This document shows positions 8,214-19,313 of a stretch of DNA of 64,000 bases, piece after piece. Every line of letters starts with the position of its first letter. Position 1 is the first letter of the stretch. This stretch comes from Sterolibacterium sp. Its GTDB lineage: Bacteria; Pseudomonadota; Gammaproteobacteria; Burkholderiales; Rhodocyclaceae. A model generated the notes under the pieces. The model was given only the letters and a program-made list of their open reading frames with translations. It had not been told where the DNA came from and did not search any database. The stretch covers positions 69,466-133,465 of the forward strand of contig JAGOVA010000003.1 of assembly GCA_018061005.1 (NCBI GenBank), in the 5' to 3' direction. The translations under genes and the position numbers were made by a program.

Positions 8214-9281
8214 ATGCTGGAACGGCTGTTACCGCGCCTCTGGCAAAGGCGTGGTCTGTGGGCGGTGCTGCTGCTGCCATTGTCGGCAATTTTCTGGCTG
8301 GTGAGTGGTGTTCGTCGCGCTGCCTATGTGTGCGGCGTGTGCCGGTCTGAGCGTCTTCCTGTCCCGCTGGTGGTGATCGGTAACATTATTGTCGGTGGTA
8401 GCGGCAAGACGCCGCTGACGCTGTGGCTGGCGGATGCGTTACGTCGTGCCGGGCGACATCCGGGTGTCATCAGTCGGGGCTACGCGGCAGCAGAAACAGG
8501 GGCAGCGGTGCGTGAGGTGTTGGACGACAGTCTGGCCGCCGAGGTGGGCGACGAGCCGTTGTTGCTCAAGCGGCGCAGTGGGCTTCCTGTTTTTGTCGGG
8601 CGCGACCGGGTGGCGACCGGGCGCGCGTTGCTGGCGGCTTACCCTGAGTGTGATCTGATTTTGAGTGACGATGGCCTGCAGCATTATCGCTTGCTGCGGG
8701 ATGTCGAAATCGCGCTGGTGGATGCGCGTGGCATGATGAATGGCTGGTTGCTGCCCAGTGGCCCGTTGCGTGAATGGCCGCAGCGGCTGACCCGCGTGCA
8801 TGCGCTGGTGCTTAATGGCGAGGCAGCTGCCATTCCTGAAGTGATCCATCCTGAAAAAGTGCCAGTGTTTCGTATGCGTTTGAGCGGTGCCGAGTTTACG
8901 CGTCTCCATCATTCGGCGGCCGATCTGCCCTGTACGGCCGCTCAACTGGGCGGTTTGCGGCTCGCTGCAGTTTGTGGCATCGCTGTGCCGGAACGCTTCT
9001 TCGCACATCTGGAATGCCTGGGTTTGCAATTCACCCGCCATGCTTTTGCGGATCACCATGCGTACACTGCGGCCGATCTCGCGGCCATTCAGGCACAAAC
9101 GGGTGCGGATGCGCTGCTGATGACCGAGAAGGATGCAGTAAAATGTGGCGATTACAGTGGTTGCCCGGTCTGGGTTTTGCCGGTGACGGCAGATGTTGTG
9201 CCGGACACAGCAGGGATCGGCCTTGTGGCACTGGTTGAACAATGTCTCGTGGAGAACTCGATTGGATCCTCGGTTGCTTGA
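8214..9281 (+). CDS. lpxK: Tetraacyldisaccharide 4'-kinase
   Basis: A 355-residue inner-membrane-associated kinase that phosphorylates the 4' position of the lipid A disaccharide. An N-terminal membrane helix (about 15-31) is followed by the Walker A loop GGSGKT (61-66) and the family segments [18 protein letters not shown] and [12 protein letters not shown]. An in-frame TTG at 8199 is possible, but the ATG at 8214 gives the expected family N-terminus ([14 protein letters not shown]). The 3' end overlaps the Trm112-like gene by 20 nt. It belongs to an envelope/nucleotide operon with exbBD upstream and kdsB downstream. Confidence 0.95.
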   Translation: MLERLLPRLWQRRGLWAVLLLPLSAIFWLVSGVRRAAYVCGVCRSERLPVPLVVIGNIIVGGSGKTPLTLWLADALRRAGRHPGVISRGYAAAETGAAVREVLDDSLAAEVGDEPLLLKRRSGLPVFVGRDRVATGRALLAAYPECDLILSDDGLQHYRLLRDVEIALVDARGMMNGWLLPSGPLREWPQRLTRVHALVLNGEAAAIPEVIHPEKVPVFRMRLSGAEFTRLHHSAADLPCTAAQLGGLRLAAVCGIAVPERFFAHLECLGLQFTRHAFADHHAYTAADLAAIQAQTGADALLMTEKDAVKCGDYSGCPVWVLPVTADVVPDTAGIGLVALVEQCLVENSIGSSVA

Positions 9282-9438
9282 AATTCTCGTTTGCCCGCTT
9301 TGCAAGGCGTCCCTGGAGCTACGCAAGGCGCAAGCCGAACTGGTGTGCAAGCCCTGTCGGCTGGCATTTCCGGTCAGGGACGATATTCCCGTGATGCTGG
9401 AAGGTGAGGCGCGTCCTCTCTCCACGGATGAAATCTGA
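9262..9438 (+). CDS. Trm112 family protein (YcaR-like zinc protein)
   Basis: A 58-residue protein starting [15 protein letters not shown] with TTG as start codon and GGAG 7 nt upstream, inside the end of lpxK. Two cysteine pairs, C11-P-L-C14 and C29-K-P-C32, form a zinc ribbon. The C-terminal DDIPVML is characteristic of the family. Trm112 relatives are small partners that stabilise methyltransferases. The bacterial protein sits almost invariably between lpxK and kdsB, as here, but its partner is not established. The longer frame from 9193 is just lpxK read out of frame. Confidence 0.9.
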   Translation: MDPRLLEILVCPLCKASLELRKAQAELVCKPCRLAFPVRDDIPVMLEGEARPLSTDEI

Positions 9439-9453
9439 CCAGGCTGTACGGAT

Positions 9454-10227
9454 GTGAGCCTGAAACCGCGTATCGTCATTCCGGCGCGTCACGCTTCGTC
9501 ACGCTTGCCGGGTAAGCCGCTGGCCGATATTGCGGGCAAGCCGATGATCGTCCGTGTGGCTGAGGCCGCGCAACGCTGCCGCAATGAGGGCATCTGGGTG
9601 GCGACCGACCACGAGGACATCCGTGCCGTGGTTGCCGCACAAGGGTATGAGGTGGTGATGACGCGTGCCGATCACCCCAGTGGCACCGACCGCATTGCCG
9701 AGGTGGCGGATCAATTGGGCTGGCTGGATGATGAGATCGTCGTCAATATCCAGGGCGACGAACCGCTGATCGACCCTGCGCTGATTGATGCGGTGGCCGA
9801 GGCTTTGCGTGAGGATACTGGTGCGGCCATTGCCACGGCAGCGCATGCCATCAGTGATGTCGCAGATTTTTTCAATCCCAATGTGGTCAAGGTGGTTTGC
9901 GATGCAGGCGGACGTGCCCTGTATTTTTCACGTGCGCCGATGCCCTGGGCGCGGGACGCCTTCGCCTTGAGCCGGGAAACCCTGCCGGGTGAGCTGGGTG
10001 CATTGCGGCATATTGGCCTGTATGCCTATCGTGTGGGTTTTCTGCGCCGTTATGGTCAGCTAACCCCGGCGCCGCTGGAAAAGATAGAGGCACTCGAACA
10101 GCTGCGCGCACTGTGGCACGGCCATGCCATCCGGGTGGTTATTTGTGCGGAAGCACCAGCGGCTGGTGTCGATACGCCGGAAGACCTCGCCCGCGTGCGT
10201 GCAGTGTTTGACCCGCACGCTAATTGA
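9454..10227 (+). CDS. kdsB: 3-deoxy-manno-octulosonate cytidylyltransferase
   Basis: A 257-residue cytosolic enzyme that activates Kdo as CMP-Kdo for the lipopolysaccharide inner core. The nucleotide-binding start is [23 protein letters not shown], followed by [13 protein letters not shown] with the Mg-binding Asp. The C-terminal [18 protein letters not shown] and [13 protein letters not shown] match the family. Translation starts at GTG 9454, 15 nt after the Trm112-like gene. Full length. Confidence 0.97.
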   Translation: MSLKPRIVIPARHASSRLPGKPLADIAGKPMIVRVAEAAQRCRNEGIWVATDHEDIRAVVAAQGYEVVMTRADHPSGTDRIAEVADQLGWLDDEIVVNIQGDEPLIDPALIDAVAEALREDTGAAIATAAHAISDVADFFNPNVVKVVCDAGGRALYFSRAPMPWARDAFALSRETLPGELGALRHIGLYAYRVGFLRRYGQLTPAPLEKIEALEQLRALWHGHAIRVVICAEAPAAGVDTPEDLARVRAVFDPHAN

Positions 10228-10288
10228 GACTATCTTTGCGAACCATGATTTATCCGTGAGCAGGCACGCTGAACAGGCCGCTCACTGA

Positions 10289-11014
<726 letters not shown>

Positions 11015-11016
11015 GT

Positions 11017-12279
11017 ATGTCTTCTCCTCGCAATGCGTTTTATGCCCAGTCGGGCGGGGTAACGGCGGTCATCAATGCCAGTGCCGGGGCCGTGATCGAA
11101 ACGGCGCGGGCGCATCCGGACCGGATCGGCAAGGTGTATGCCGGACGTAATGGCATCATCGGTGCGCTGACCGAAGACCTGATCGATACTTCGCTCGAAC
11201 CAGCAGAAAATATTGCGGCCTTGCGCCACACGCCGGCCGGGGCGTTCGGCTCCTGTCGCTACAAGCTGAAAAGTCTCGACACTCATCGCGCGCAGTACGA
11301 GCGCTTGATCGAGGTGTTTCGCGCGCATGACATCGGTTATTTCTTCTACAACGGCGGTGGCGATTCGGCAGATACCTGTCTGAAGGTATCGCAACTCTCG
11401 GCGACGCTGGGTTATCCGATTCAGGCCATCCATGTGCCGAAGACGGTGGATAACGATTTGCCGATCACCGATTGCTGTCCGGGCTTTGGTTCGGTCGCCA
11501 AGTATGTGGCGATTTCGATGCGTGAAGCCGGGTTTGATGTGGCTTCGATGGCCAAGACGTCGACCAAAGTGTTCGTCCTCGAAGTCATGGGGCGACACGC
11601 GGGCTGGATTGCGGCAGCCTGCGGGCTGGCGGCTGAACAGGTTGGCGAGGCGCCGCATCTGCTGCTGCTGCCTGAAGTTCGTTTTGATGAGGCCGCCTTC
11701 CTGGCGCGCGTCAAAGACTGCGTTGACCGCTATGGTTATTGTGCGATCGGGGTTTCCGAGGGGCTGCTGAATGCCCAGGGCGATCTGATGGCGGAAACTG
11801 GTGCGCGCGATGCGTTTGGCCATGCCCAACTGGGCGGAATCGGCCCGATGATTGCGGGTCTGATCAAGGACAAGCTCGGCTATAAATACCATTGGGCGGT
11901 GGCAGACTATCTGCAACGGGCGGCGCGGCATATTGCTTCGCGTACCGATGTCGAGCAGGCGGTCGCACTCGGCCGGGCGGCGGTTGAACTGGCACTGGCG
12001 GGAAAGAACGCCGTGATGCCGACCATCGTGCGCCTGGCGGATCGTCCTTATCGCTGGGAAATCGGTGTCGCTGATCTGGCGCAGGTCGCGAATGTTGAAA
12101 AGAAAATGCCCAAAGACTTCATTACCGAAGATGGCTTCGGTATTACAGCGGCCTGTCGTGCCTATCTCGCGCCGCTGATCGAAGGCGAGGACTATCCCCC
12201 TTATCGTGATGGCCTGCCGCAGTATGTGCGGCTCAACAATGTAGCGGTGGCAAAAAAATTGCCTGCCTTTGCCGTGTGA
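11017..12279 (+). CDS. pfp: Pyrophosphate-dependent 6-phosphofructokinase
   Basis: A 420-residue PfkA-family enzyme. The nucleotide loop reads GGGDS (113-117) rather than the GGDGS of ATP-dependent enzymes; an Asp at this position is the known determinant for pyrophosphate as phosphoryl donor. The catalytic segment PKTVDND (141-147) and VLEVMGRHAGW follow. PPi-PFK is reversible, so it can serve glycolysis, gluconeogenesis and Calvin or ribulose-monophosphate cycle shunts. The gene starts 2 bp after adk. The next gene, past a terminator, is a proton-pumping pyrophosphatase, giving a PPi-centred neighbourhood. A TTG start at 11011 would overlap adk and is less likely. Confidence 0.92.
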   Translation: MSSPRNAFYAQSGGVTAVINASAGAVIETARAHPDRIGKVYAGRNGIIGALTEDLIDTSLEPAENIAALRHTPAGAFGSCRYKLKSLDTHRAQYERLIEVFRAHDIGYFFYNGGGDSADTCLKVSQLSATLGYPIQAIHVPKTVDNDLPITDCCPGFGSVAKYVAISMREAGFDVASMAKTSTKVFVLEVMGRHAGWIAAACGLAAEQVGEAPHLLLLPEVRFDEAAFLARVKDCVDRYGYCAIGVSEGLLNAQGDLMAETGARDAFGHAQLGGIGPMIAGLIKDKLGYKYHWAVADYLQRAARHIASRTDVEQAVALGRAAVELALAGKNAVMPTIVRLADRPYRWEIGVADLAQVANVEKKMPKDFITEDGFGITAACRAYLAPLIEGEDYPPYRDGLPQYVRLNNVAVAKKLPAFAV

Positions 12280-12311
12280 GGCGTAATGAAAAAACAAATG
12301 AATGAATATTA

Positions 12312-12350
12312 CGGGCTGTCCGGGTTTTTTCGGGCAGCCCGTTTTTTTTT
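12312..12350 (+). terminator. Rho-independent terminator after pfp
   Basis: An 11-bp stem (CGGGCTGTCCG pairing with CGGGCAGCCCG, one G-U) with a GTTTTTT-type loop is followed at once by nine or more T residues. It closes the exbB-to-pfp transcript. Confidence 0.9.
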
Positions 12351-12446
12351 ACAGTTTGAAGGTGTGGTGATGTAAAAAGTGGTTGTTGTTGGTTGGTGGT
12401 GTGTCTGGTTGTAGATATCCGATTTGCCAATTCAAGGAGGAAGTGA

Positions 12447-14501
12447 ATGTCTGCACTTATGTTTGCGCTGATCTGCGCGGTCGCTGCCATTTTGTACGGC
12501 ATCGTTTCCAGTCAATGGATACTGGCTCAACCCGCGGGCAATGCGCGCATGCAGGAAATCGCACAGGCCATACAGCAGGGTGCCCAGGCTTATCTCAACC
12601 GGCAGTACAAAACCATTGCCTGGGTGGGGGTCGTCTTGTTCATCGTCATTGGTTTGATTCCCAAGCTTGGCTGGCTGATGGCCATCGGTTTTCTGATTGG
12701 TGCCGTGCTTTCGGGGGCAGCGGGTTATATCGGCATGAATGTGTCGGTACGCGCCAACGTGCGGACGGCCGAGGCTGCGCGCGGCGGAATTGCGCCCGCG
12801 CTCAATGTGGCCTTCAAGGGCGGTGCCATTACTGGCATGCTGGTGGTTGGTCTGGGTTTGCTGGGGGTGGCGGGATATTACGGTGTGCTGAAAAGCCTGG
12901 GCGGGGCAGATGCCGATCTGCATCATGTGATCGAGCCGTTGGTGGGGTTGGCGTTCGGTTCATCCCTGATTTCGATCTTTGCGCGTCTGGGGGGTGGTAT
13001 TTTCACCAAAGGCGCGGATGTGGGGGCGGATCTGGTGGGTAAGGTCGAGGCCGGGATTCCGGAAGACGATCCGCGTAACCCGGCGGTGATTGCCGATAAT
13101 GTGGGCGACAACGTGGGTGATTGTGCCGGTATGGCCGCCGACTTGTTTGAAACCTATGCGGTCACGATCGTGGCCACCATGGTACTGGCGGCACTGATGC
13201 TGAAAACCTCACCGGGGCTGGGCGAGAACCTGCTGCTCTATCCGCTGGTGCTGGGCGGGGTGTCGATTATCGCTTCAATCATCGGCTGTTATTTCGTCAA
13301 GGCGACGGAAGGTGGCAAGATCATGAATGCGCTGTATCGCGGCCTGGCGGTGGCGGGTGTGCTGGCACTTGCGGCGTATTGGCCGGTCACGCAATGGCTG
13401 ATTGGTGAAGGCGATGCGGCGGCCAGAATTACCAGTACGAGCATGTTTGGTTGCTCGATCGTCGGCTTGGCACTGACGGCGGCGCTGGTATGGATAACCG
13501 AGTACTACACCGGCACCGACTATGCGCCTGTCAAGCATGTGGCCTCGAGTTGCCAGACCGGACACGCCACCAACATCATTGCCGGGATAGGTGTGTCGAT
13601 GAAGTCCTGTGCCTGGCCGGTGCTGGCGGTTTGTCTGTCGATCTGGGCGGCTTATACGATGGGTGGCTTGTTCGGCATCGCGATCGCAGCGACCTCGATG
13701 CTGTCGATGGCGGGTATTGTGGTGGCGCTCGATGCCTACGGGCCGATTACCGATAATGCAGGGGGGATTGCTGAAATGGCTGAATTGCCCAAGGACGTGC
13801 GGAATGTGACCGACCCGCTGGATGCCGTGGGCAATACCACCAAGGCCGTCACCAAGGGCTATGCCATCGGTTCGGCGGGGCTTGCCGCACTGGTGCTGTT
13901 TGCGGACTACACGCATGCGCTGGAAGCTGCCGGCCTGAAGGGTGTCACTTTCGATCTGTCTAACCATCTGGTCATCATCGGCCTGTTCATCGGCGGCCTG
14001 ATTCCTTATCTTTTTGCGGCCATGGCGATGGAGGCTGTCGGTCGTTCGGCGGGCGCTGTGGTGATGGAAGTCCGTCGTCAGTTCAAGGAAATCCCCGGCA
14101 TTATGGAGGGCACGGCCAAGCCAGATTATTCACGCGCGGTCGACATGCTGACGGTGGCGGCGATCAAGGAAATGATGATCCCGTCGATTCTGCCCATCGC
14201 TGTGCCGATCCTCGTCGGGCTGATCCTGGGGCCGCAGGCACTGGGTGGTTTGCTGGTGGGTACCATCGTCACCGGTTTGTTTGTGGCCATCTCGATGACC
14301 ACCGGGGGCGGTGCCTGGGACAATGCCAAGAAGTACATCGAAGATGGACATTTTGGCGGCAAAGGCTCCGATGCGCATAAGGCCGCAGTGACCGGAGATA
14401 CCGTGGGGGATCCGTACAAGGATACGGCAGGGCCGGCAGTGAATCCGCTGATCAAGATCATCAATCTGGTGGCTTTGCTGATCGTGCCTTTGATCGTCTG
14501 A
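12447..14501 (+). CDS. hppA: Membrane-bound proton-translocating pyrophosphatase (K+-independent type)
   Basis: A 684-residue polytopic protein (about 16 helices) that couples PPi hydrolysis to proton export, or runs in reverse to make PPi. The hydrolytic site is the acidic block [18 protein letters not shown] through DNVGDNVGD (residues 191-225). The segment [10 protein letters not shown] places Lys at 466 and Thr at 469. In this family Lys/Thr there mark potassium-independent H+-PPases, whereas Ala/Gly mark K+-dependent ones. The start has a strong AAGGAGG seven nt upstream. Terminators lie on both sides, so it is a single-gene unit next to the PPi-using pfp. Confidence 0.96.
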   Translation: MSALMFALICAVAAILYGIVSSQWILAQPAGNARMQEIAQAIQQGAQAYLNRQYKTIAWVGVVLFIVIGLIPKLGWLMAIGFLIGAVLSGAAGYIGMNVSVRANVRTAEAARGGIAPALNVAFKGGAITGMLVVGLGLLGVAGYYGVLKSLGGADADLHHVIEPLVGLAFGSSLISIFARLGGGIFTKGADVGADLVGKVEAGIPEDDPRNPAVIADNVGDNVGDCAGMAADLFETYAVTIVATMVLAALMLKTSPGLGENLLLYPLVLGGVSIIASIIGCYFVKATEGGKIMNALYRGLAVAGVLALAAYWPVTQWLIGEGDAAARITSTSMFGCSIVGLALTAALVWITEYYTGTDYAPVKHVASSCQTGHATNIIAGIGVSMKSCAWPVLAVCLSIWAAYTMGGLFGIAIAATSMLSMAGIVVALDAYGPITDNAGGIAEMAELPKDVRNVTDPLDAVGNTTKAVTKGYAIGSAGLAALVLFADYTHALEAAGLKGVTFDLSNHLVIIGLFIGGLIPYLFAAMAMEAVGRSAGAVVMEVRRQFKEIPGIMEGTAKPDYSRAVDMLTVAAIKEMMIPSILPIAVPILVGLILGPQALGGLLVGTIVTGLFVAISMTTGGGAWDNAKKYIEDGHFGGKGSDAHKAAVTGDTVGDPYKDTAGPAVNPLIKIINLVALLIVPLIV

Positions 14502-14523
14502 TCCTTATTGTTTACAGTGGTGT

Positions 14524-14552
14524 CGGGCAGCCTGCGGGCTGCCCGTTGTTTT
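14524..14552 (+). terminator. Rho-independent terminator after hppA
   Basis: A perfect 9-bp stem CGGGCAGCC/GGCTGCCCG with a 4-nt loop is followed by TTGTTTTTG. It lies 22 bp after the hppA stop. Confidence 0.88.
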
Positions 14553-14640
14553 TGTGGTGGCGCACGGGATTAGTATCGTCGCAGGTCGGAGATTACGGGC
14601 TACAATAGATGCAATTTATTTGCACCATAAAGGATGTCCC

Positions 14641-14880
14641 ATGACGCCCCGTAATCTCGGCAAGAAAATCTCTCTGGGTTTTTCGGTGGTCAGCCTGATT
14701 GGCATGATCATCAGCTTTGGTCTTTTTCTTTATCTCAGAGAAACCAAGGGCATGATGGATGTGTTTACAGCCAGTGCGATGGCGACCTCCCTGTTTTTCG
14801 CCAGCACGGGTTTCGTGCTTTATGCCATAAGCAAGCCGCCGCTACATGAATTGCAGCCTTGGGACGCACCCGAGTCCTGA
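14641..14880 (+). CDS. Small two-helix membrane protein, unknown function
   Basis: A 79-residue protein starting MTPRNLGKKISLGFSVVSLI with two hydrophobic helices (about 11-32 and 44-66) and a short polar tail (HELQPWDAPES). The ATG at 14641 has AAAGGATG upstream. A TACAAT -10-like box sits at 14601-14606 with a poor -35, so the gene may have its own promoter. It is convergent with murJ and only 8 bp separate the stop codons. No family is recognised. Confidence 0.65.
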   Translation: MTPRNLGKKISLGFSVVSLIGMIISFGLFLYLRETKGMMDVFTASAMATSLFFASTGFVLYAISKPPLHELQPWDAPES

Positions 14881-14888
14881 GCCTTTAT

Positions 14889-16433
14889 TCAGTTGGCGCC
14901 GCGTTTCCTGAAATCACTGATGCGGAAGCCAAGCAAGGCCAGTGTGGCGAAATAACTGGCAGCACCGCCAATGCAGAGCCCGGCGAGGTAACCGATTTTT
15001 TCAGGTATGGCGCGTTGCAGCCAGGCATGTTCACTGCCCACACTCGTCCACAATACGCCGCCCATGATCAGCAGTGCCAGCAATAGCTTGAAACTGAATT
15101 TTGCCCAGCCCGGTTGGGGTTGGTAGATGCCCCCGCGACGTAATCCGCGATAGAGCAGCACTGCATTGAGGCAGGAGGCGATGCTGATCGAGAGTGCCAG
15201 TCCGGCATGGTTGAGCTTCAAACCAAAAATGAACAGCAGGTTGAGTAGTTGCGTGACGGTGAGTGTGAGCAAGGCGATTTTGACGGGCGTGCGGATGTTT
15301 TGCCGTGCATAGAAGCCGGGTGCCAGCACCTTCACCAGGATCAACCCCGTCAGCCCCATGGCGTAGGCGAGCAGGGCCTGGTACGTTTGCAGAACGTCGC
15401 TGGCGGCAAATGCGCCATGCTGAAATAAAGTGGCGACGAGCGGCACGCCCAGCAAGGCCAGTGCCAGTGCGGCCGGCAGGGTGAGCAGCAGGGTCAGGCG
15501 CAGTCCCCAGTCGAGCAGTACCGAAAATTCATCATGCCGTTGATCGGCGTGGCATTTGGCCAGGCTGGGCAGCAGAATGGTGCCCAGCGCAGCCCCCAGC
15601 AGGCCGGAAGGGAATTCCATCAGGCGGTCGGCGTAGTAGAGCCAGGAGAGGCTGCCAACGGGCAGGAATGAGGCAAATACAGTGTTGATCAGCAGGCTGA
15701 TCTGCGCTACTGAAACGCCGAGAATAGCGGGTGCCATCAGTTTCAGAATGCGATTGACGCCGGGGTCTTGCAGGCTGAATGAAAAGCGCGGCAGCATGCC
15801 GATCTTCGCCAGTGCGGGAATCTGGATGGCCAGTTGCAGTACGCCGCCCAGTACCACTGCCCAGGCTAGTGCCATGATGGGCGGGTTGAAATAAGGGGCG
15901 GCCAGCAAGGCCATGCCGATGAATGAGAGATTCAGCAACACCGGGGTAAAGGCGGGCAGGGCGAAGCGGTTCCAGGTGTTGAGTACGCCAGCAGCCATGG
16001 CGACTAGCGACATGAAGAGGATGTAAGGAAAGGTGATCCGGGTCAGTTCGACGGTCAGCGCGAATTTTTCGGTATTGTCGGCAAAGCCGGGTGCGGTCAG
16101 GTGGATGAGCAGCGGTGTCAGCAACATGCCCAGCAGCGTGACGACCAGCAGTGCCAGAAACAGCAGGGTTGCCACATGGTTGACGAGACGGCGCGTTTCC
16201 TCCGCGCCCTGGCGGTTTTTGTATTCGGCCAGTATAGGCACGAAGGCTTGCGAGAAAGCACCTTCAGCAAACAGGCGACGCAGCAGATTGGGCAGGCGAA
16301 AGGCCACCACGAAGGCATCGTTGGCCATGCTGGCACCAAATAGGTGAGCGACCACCGCGTCGCGCACGAAACCCAGGATGCGCGACAGCAGGGTCATGCC
16401 GCTGATGGTGGCCAGTGCCTTGAGGAGATTCAT
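14889..16433 (-). CDS. murJ: Lipid II flippase MurJ
   Basis: A 514-residue polytopic inner-membrane protein of the MOP/MviN superfamily that flips undecaprenyl-linked lipid II to the periplasm for peptidoglycan synthesis. It opens [33 protein letters not shown], the family signature with the conserved arginine-bearing loop. About 14 helices follow, and [21 protein letters not shown] is also typical. The ATG at 16433 is preferred. The open frame runs 45 codons further upstream but in non-family sequence. It is divergent from pirin. murJ next to rpsT is common in Beta- and Gammaproteobacteria; here pirin sits between them. Confidence 0.97.
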   Translation of the reverse strand: MNLLKALATISGMTLLSRILGFVRDAVVAHLFGASMANDAFVVAFRLPNLLRRLFAEGAFSQAFVPILAEYKNRQGAEETRRLVNHVATLLFLALLVVTLLGMLLTPLLIHLTAPGFADNTEKFALTVELTRITFPYILFMSLVAMAAGVLNTWNRFALPAFTPVLLNLSFIGMALLAAPYFNPPIMALAWAVVLGGVLQLAIQIPALAKIGMLPRFSFSLQDPGVNRILKLMAPAILGVSVAQISLLINTVFASFLPVGSLSWLYYADRLMEFPSGLLGAALGTILLPSLAKCHADQRHDEFSVLLDWGLRLTLLLTLPAALALALLGVPLVATLFQHGAFAASDVLQTYQALLAYAMGLTGLILVKVLAPGFYARQNIRTPVKIALLTLTVTQLLNLLFIFGLKLNHAGLALSISIASCLNAVLLYRGLRRGGIYQPQPGWAKFSFKLLLALLIMGGVLWTSVGSEHAWLQRAIPEKIGYLAGLCIGGAASYFATLALLGFRISDFRKRGAN

Positions 16434-16582
16434 GAGTGTTGCATGTGCCTTTGTTGGCTGAAGGGGCGGGGAGGCGGGGAGGCGCGATGTTATGCGATCT
16501 TGTCGCAGGCGGCAATGTGCCATGGTGCGCCATGGTGGAATGTCGTCTAAAATGTACTTGCAATCCATCTTTTTGGCGTGCC

Positions 16583-17446
16583 ATGAAAAAACTGATGTTC
16601 ATCAAGCGTAGCAACGGCAATCATTGGGTTGGCGATGGTTTTCCGGTCAGGAATATTTTCTCGTACGGCGATATTGCAGAGGATATGTCGCCCTTTTTGC
16701 TCATGGATTACGCAGGGCCTGCGAATTTTTCGCCAACACAGGACAGGCTGGGGGTCGGCGCGCATCCGCATCGTGGCTTTGAGACGGTGACGATCGTGTA
16801 TGCGGGCGGCGTTTCGCATCGCGATTCGTCGGGGGGCGGCGGCACGATCGGGCCGGGGGATGTGCAATGGATGACGGCGGCATCGGGTTTGCTGCACGAG
16901 GAATTTCATAGCCCGGCTTTTTCAGCACAGGGCGGGGCGTTCGAGATGGTGCAGCTCTGGGTGAATCTGCCCGCCCGTGACAAGATGTCCGCACCTGGTT
17001 ATCAGGGCATCACGGCGCAGCAGATTCCTGAAGTGGAATTGCCTGATGCGGCTGGCGTGGCGCGGATTATCGCCGGTCGCCATGTCGATGCAGTCGGCCC
17101 GGCACGCACGTTCACGCCCATGAATGTCTGGGATTTGCGATTGCAGGCAGGACACCCGGTGGTGCTTGATCTGCCTGAGGGGCACGGTGCCGCATTGTTT
17201 GTGCTGAAGGGGCGGCTGCGTGTCGGCAATGAACATGTGGTGTGTGCGGCGGAACTGGCGGTATTCGAGCGCGCAGGCGGTTGTTTGCGGTTCGATACGC
17301 TGGAGGATGCGACGGTGTTGTTGCTGGCGGGCGAACCGATCAGCGAACCCATCGTGGGTCGCGGGCCTTTCGTCATGAACAGTGAGGCGGAAATCCGTCA
17401 GGCGATCAATGATTTCAAGAACGGCCGGTTTGGGCAGATGGGTTAG
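16583..17446 (+). CDS. Pirin family protein (bicupin)
   Basis: A 287-residue bicupin. Metal ligands expected of pirins are visible in the N-terminal cupin: H-P-H in [17 protein letters not shown], and the later H and E in [10 protein letters not shown]. The [17 protein letters not shown] region ([16 protein letters not shown]) begins the C-terminal half. Bacterial pirins include quercetin 2,3-dioxygenases and regulators that bind metabolic enzymes. Which role applies here is not visible. The ATG at 16583 matches the family start; the frame upstream to 16436 is not family-like. It lies just upstream of the rpsT promoter. Confidence 0.92.
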   Translation: MKKLMFIKRSNGNHWVGDGFPVRNIFSYGDIAEDMSPFLLMDYAGPANFSPTQDRLGVGAHPHRGFETVTIVYAGGVSHRDSSGGGGTIGPGDVQWMTAASGLLHEEFHSPAFSAQGGAFEMVQLWVNLPARDKMSAPGYQGITAQQIPEVELPDAAGVARIIAGRHVDAVGPARTFTPMNVWDLRLQAGHPVVLDLPEGHGAALFVLKGRLRVGNEHVVCAAELAVFERAGGCLRFDTLEDATVLLLAGEPISEPIVGRGPFVMNSEAEIRQAINDFKNGRFGQMG

Positions 17447-17514
17447 CTACGCCATGTTTCACGATGAATGCCAGCCGAACAGGTTGCTTGCGGGCGTGGT
17501 ATAGGTCAAAAAGC

Positions 17515-17543
17515 TTGAACAGGAATGGAAAGCCATTTATAAT
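17515..17543 (+). promoter_or_regulatory. Sigma70-type promoter of rpsT
   Basis: TTGAAC (17515-17520), a 17-bp spacer and a perfect TATAAT (17538-17543) lie 34 nt before the rpsT ATG. This is one of the best promoter matches in the window. Confidence 0.8.
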
Positions 17544-17577
17544 CCGCCGTTTTACCGCCCTAGCTGGAATAACACAC

Positions 17578-17838
17578 ATGGCAAATAGCGCACAAGCGCG
17601 CAAGCGCGCCCGTCAGGCTGTCAAGCAGCGTACTCATAATGTGAGCCTGCGTTCGACCCTGCGTACTGCGATCAAGAAGGTGCAGAAAGCAATCCTCGGT
17701 GGCGACAAAACTGCCGCACAGGCTGTTTTCAAGGATTCGATGAGCACCATCGATAGCATCGCTGACAAGAAAATCATTCACAAGAACAAGGCTGCTCGCC
17801 ACAAGAGCCGCTTGTCGGCTGCTATCAAGGCACTTTGA
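17578..17838 (+). CDS. rpsT: 30S ribosomal protein S20
   Basis: An 86-residue, very basic protein starting [18 protein letters not shown], the canonical S20 start. [23 protein letters not shown] forms the conserved C-terminal helix. S20 binds 16S rRNA early in 30S assembly. The strong promoter at 17515-17543 fits high expression. The ATG has no clear Shine-Dalgarno sequence, which is a known feature of rpsT in enterobacteria, where S20 regulates its own translation. Confidence 0.98.
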   Translation: MANSAQARKRARQAVKQRTHNVSLRSTLRTAIKKVQKAILGGDKTAAQAVFKDSMSTIDSIADKKIIHKNKAARHKSRLSAAIKAL

Positions 17839-18101
17839 GCTGGCGTTAGGCGCAACGTGGCCTGGTGACCTGGTTGCCTGGCTTTCTCGTTTCGCCGCGT
17901 TGTTCTTTGTGCGCCCTGATGGGTACTGCCGTCTGTATGCAGGTGGCTGATCCATAAGGGATGTTCTTGTTTGTGCTGGGTATGCGGACGGCGGCGCGAG
18001 CCGCCGTTGCCGTTTGATGTTGTCAGGATGGTCGCGCCATTCTGTTTCTGTATTGCGCCGCGGCCTCATCCGGTTTTGAATACTGCAAGGGTTGGTCTGT
18101 C
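17839..18101 (+). other. Intergenic region between rpsT and argD with a GNRA hairpin
   Basis: No gene is seen. At 17988-18007 there is a perfect 8-bp stem ACGGCGGC/GCCGCCGT closed by a GCGA tetraloop. No T-run follows, so it is a poor intrinsic terminator and might be a structured leader of argD. I found no ARG-box that I would defend. Confidence 0.4.
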
Positions 18102-19274
18102 ATGACGCATTTGATGAATGTCTATGCTCGCCAGGCGGTTGCTTTCACGCATGGTGAAGGTGCTTGTCTTTTTGATGAGGCCGGGCGTCGTTATCTTGAT
18201 GCGCTGTCAGGGATCGCCGTCAATACGCTGGGGCACAATCATCCCCGTCTGGTGCAGGCGTTGTCTGCTCAGGCTGGTCGGCTGATTCATACCTCCAACC
18301 TGTATCGGGTGCGTGAGCAGGAGCAGGTGTCCGACAAACTGGCGGCCTGCTCGGGCATGGACGAGGTGTTCTTCTGCAATTCCGGTTGTGAAGCCAATGA
18401 GGCAGCCATCAAACTGGCGCGTCTGTATGGTCATCACAGGGGCATCGAGCAGCCGACCATCATCGTTATGGAAAAGGCGTTTCATGGCCGCACGCTGGCG
18501 ACGCTCTCCGCCACGGGTAACCGCAAGGTGCAGGCCGGGTTTGAACCGCTGGTCAGTGGCTTCATCCGGGTGCCTTACGATGACTTGGCCGCGATTGAGG
18601 CGGTGGCGCGGAACAATACCAATGTCGTGGCCGTGTTGTTCGAGCCCATCCAGGGCGAGGGCGGCATCCGCCTGGCGCATGACGAATATATGCGTGCACT
18701 TCGTGCGTTGTGCACGGCGCACGACTGGTTGCTCATGGTTGACGAAGTCCAGTGTGGTCTGGGGCGCACGGGGCGCTGGTTTGCCCATCAACGTGCGGGC
18801 ATCCTGCCGGATGTGATGACGCTGGCCAAGGGCTTGGGCTCGGGCGTGCCGATCGGTGCCTGTCTTGCCGCAGGCAAGGCGGCAGGGGTCTTCGGCCCAG
18901 GGAATCACGGTTCTACTTTTGGCGGCAATCCGCTGGCCTGTGTGGCGGCATTGACGACGCTGGCAGTGATCGAGCAGGATGGCTTGCTGGCGCGTGCGAG
19001 TGCGCTGGGTGCGTCACTGCGCAACGATTTTGCCGCTGCGCTGGCAGGTGTTGCTGCCGTGACCGACATCCGTGGCGATGGTTTGATGCTCGGTATCGAG
19101 CTGGATCGTCCCTGTGCGGAACTGGTCAAACATGCGCTGGGTGCGGGGCTCCTGATTAACGTCACCGCTGACAAGGTGGTGCGTCTCTTGCCGTCGCTGA
19201 CGTTCAGTGACGAAGAAGCCGCAGAGCTGGTGCAGAAGTTATCCCGGCTGATCCGCGAATTTGTTGCGGCATAA
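18102..19274 (+). CDS. argD: Acetylornithine aminotransferase
   Basis: A 390-residue class III PLP aminotransferase. It makes N-acetylornithine from the semialdehyde in arginine synthesis and often doubles as succinyldiaminopimelate aminotransferase. Visible signatures are GSGC-like SGCEANEAAIKLAR (phosphate binding), the LLMVDEVQCGLGRTG segment with the PLP-binding Asp, and the Schiff-base lysine K243 in LAKGLGSGVPIGA. It is followed after 39 bp by argF, which identifies the pathway. Full length. Confidence 0.95.
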   Translation: MTHLMNVYARQAVAFTHGEGACLFDEAGRRYLDALSGIAVNTLGHNHPRLVQALSAQAGRLIHTSNLYRVREQEQVSDKLAACSGMDEVFFCNSGCEANEAAIKLARLYGHHRGIEQPTIIVMEKAFHGRTLATLSATGNRKVQAGFEPLVSGFIRVPYDDLAAIEAVARNNTNVVAVLFEPIQGEGGIRLAHDEYMRALRALCTAHDWLLMVDEVQCGLGRTGRWFAHQRAGILPDVMTLAKGLGSGVPIGACLAAGKAAGVFGPGNHGSTFGGNPLACVAALTTLAVIEQDGLLARASALGASLRNDFAAALAGVAAVTDIRGDGLMLGIELDRPCAELVKHALGAGLLINVTADKVVRLLPSLTFSDEEAAELVQKLSRLIREFVAA

Positions 19275-19313
19275 CTGCGAAGCGCGTCCGCGCAAGGCCA
19301 TTGATCCGGTGAA

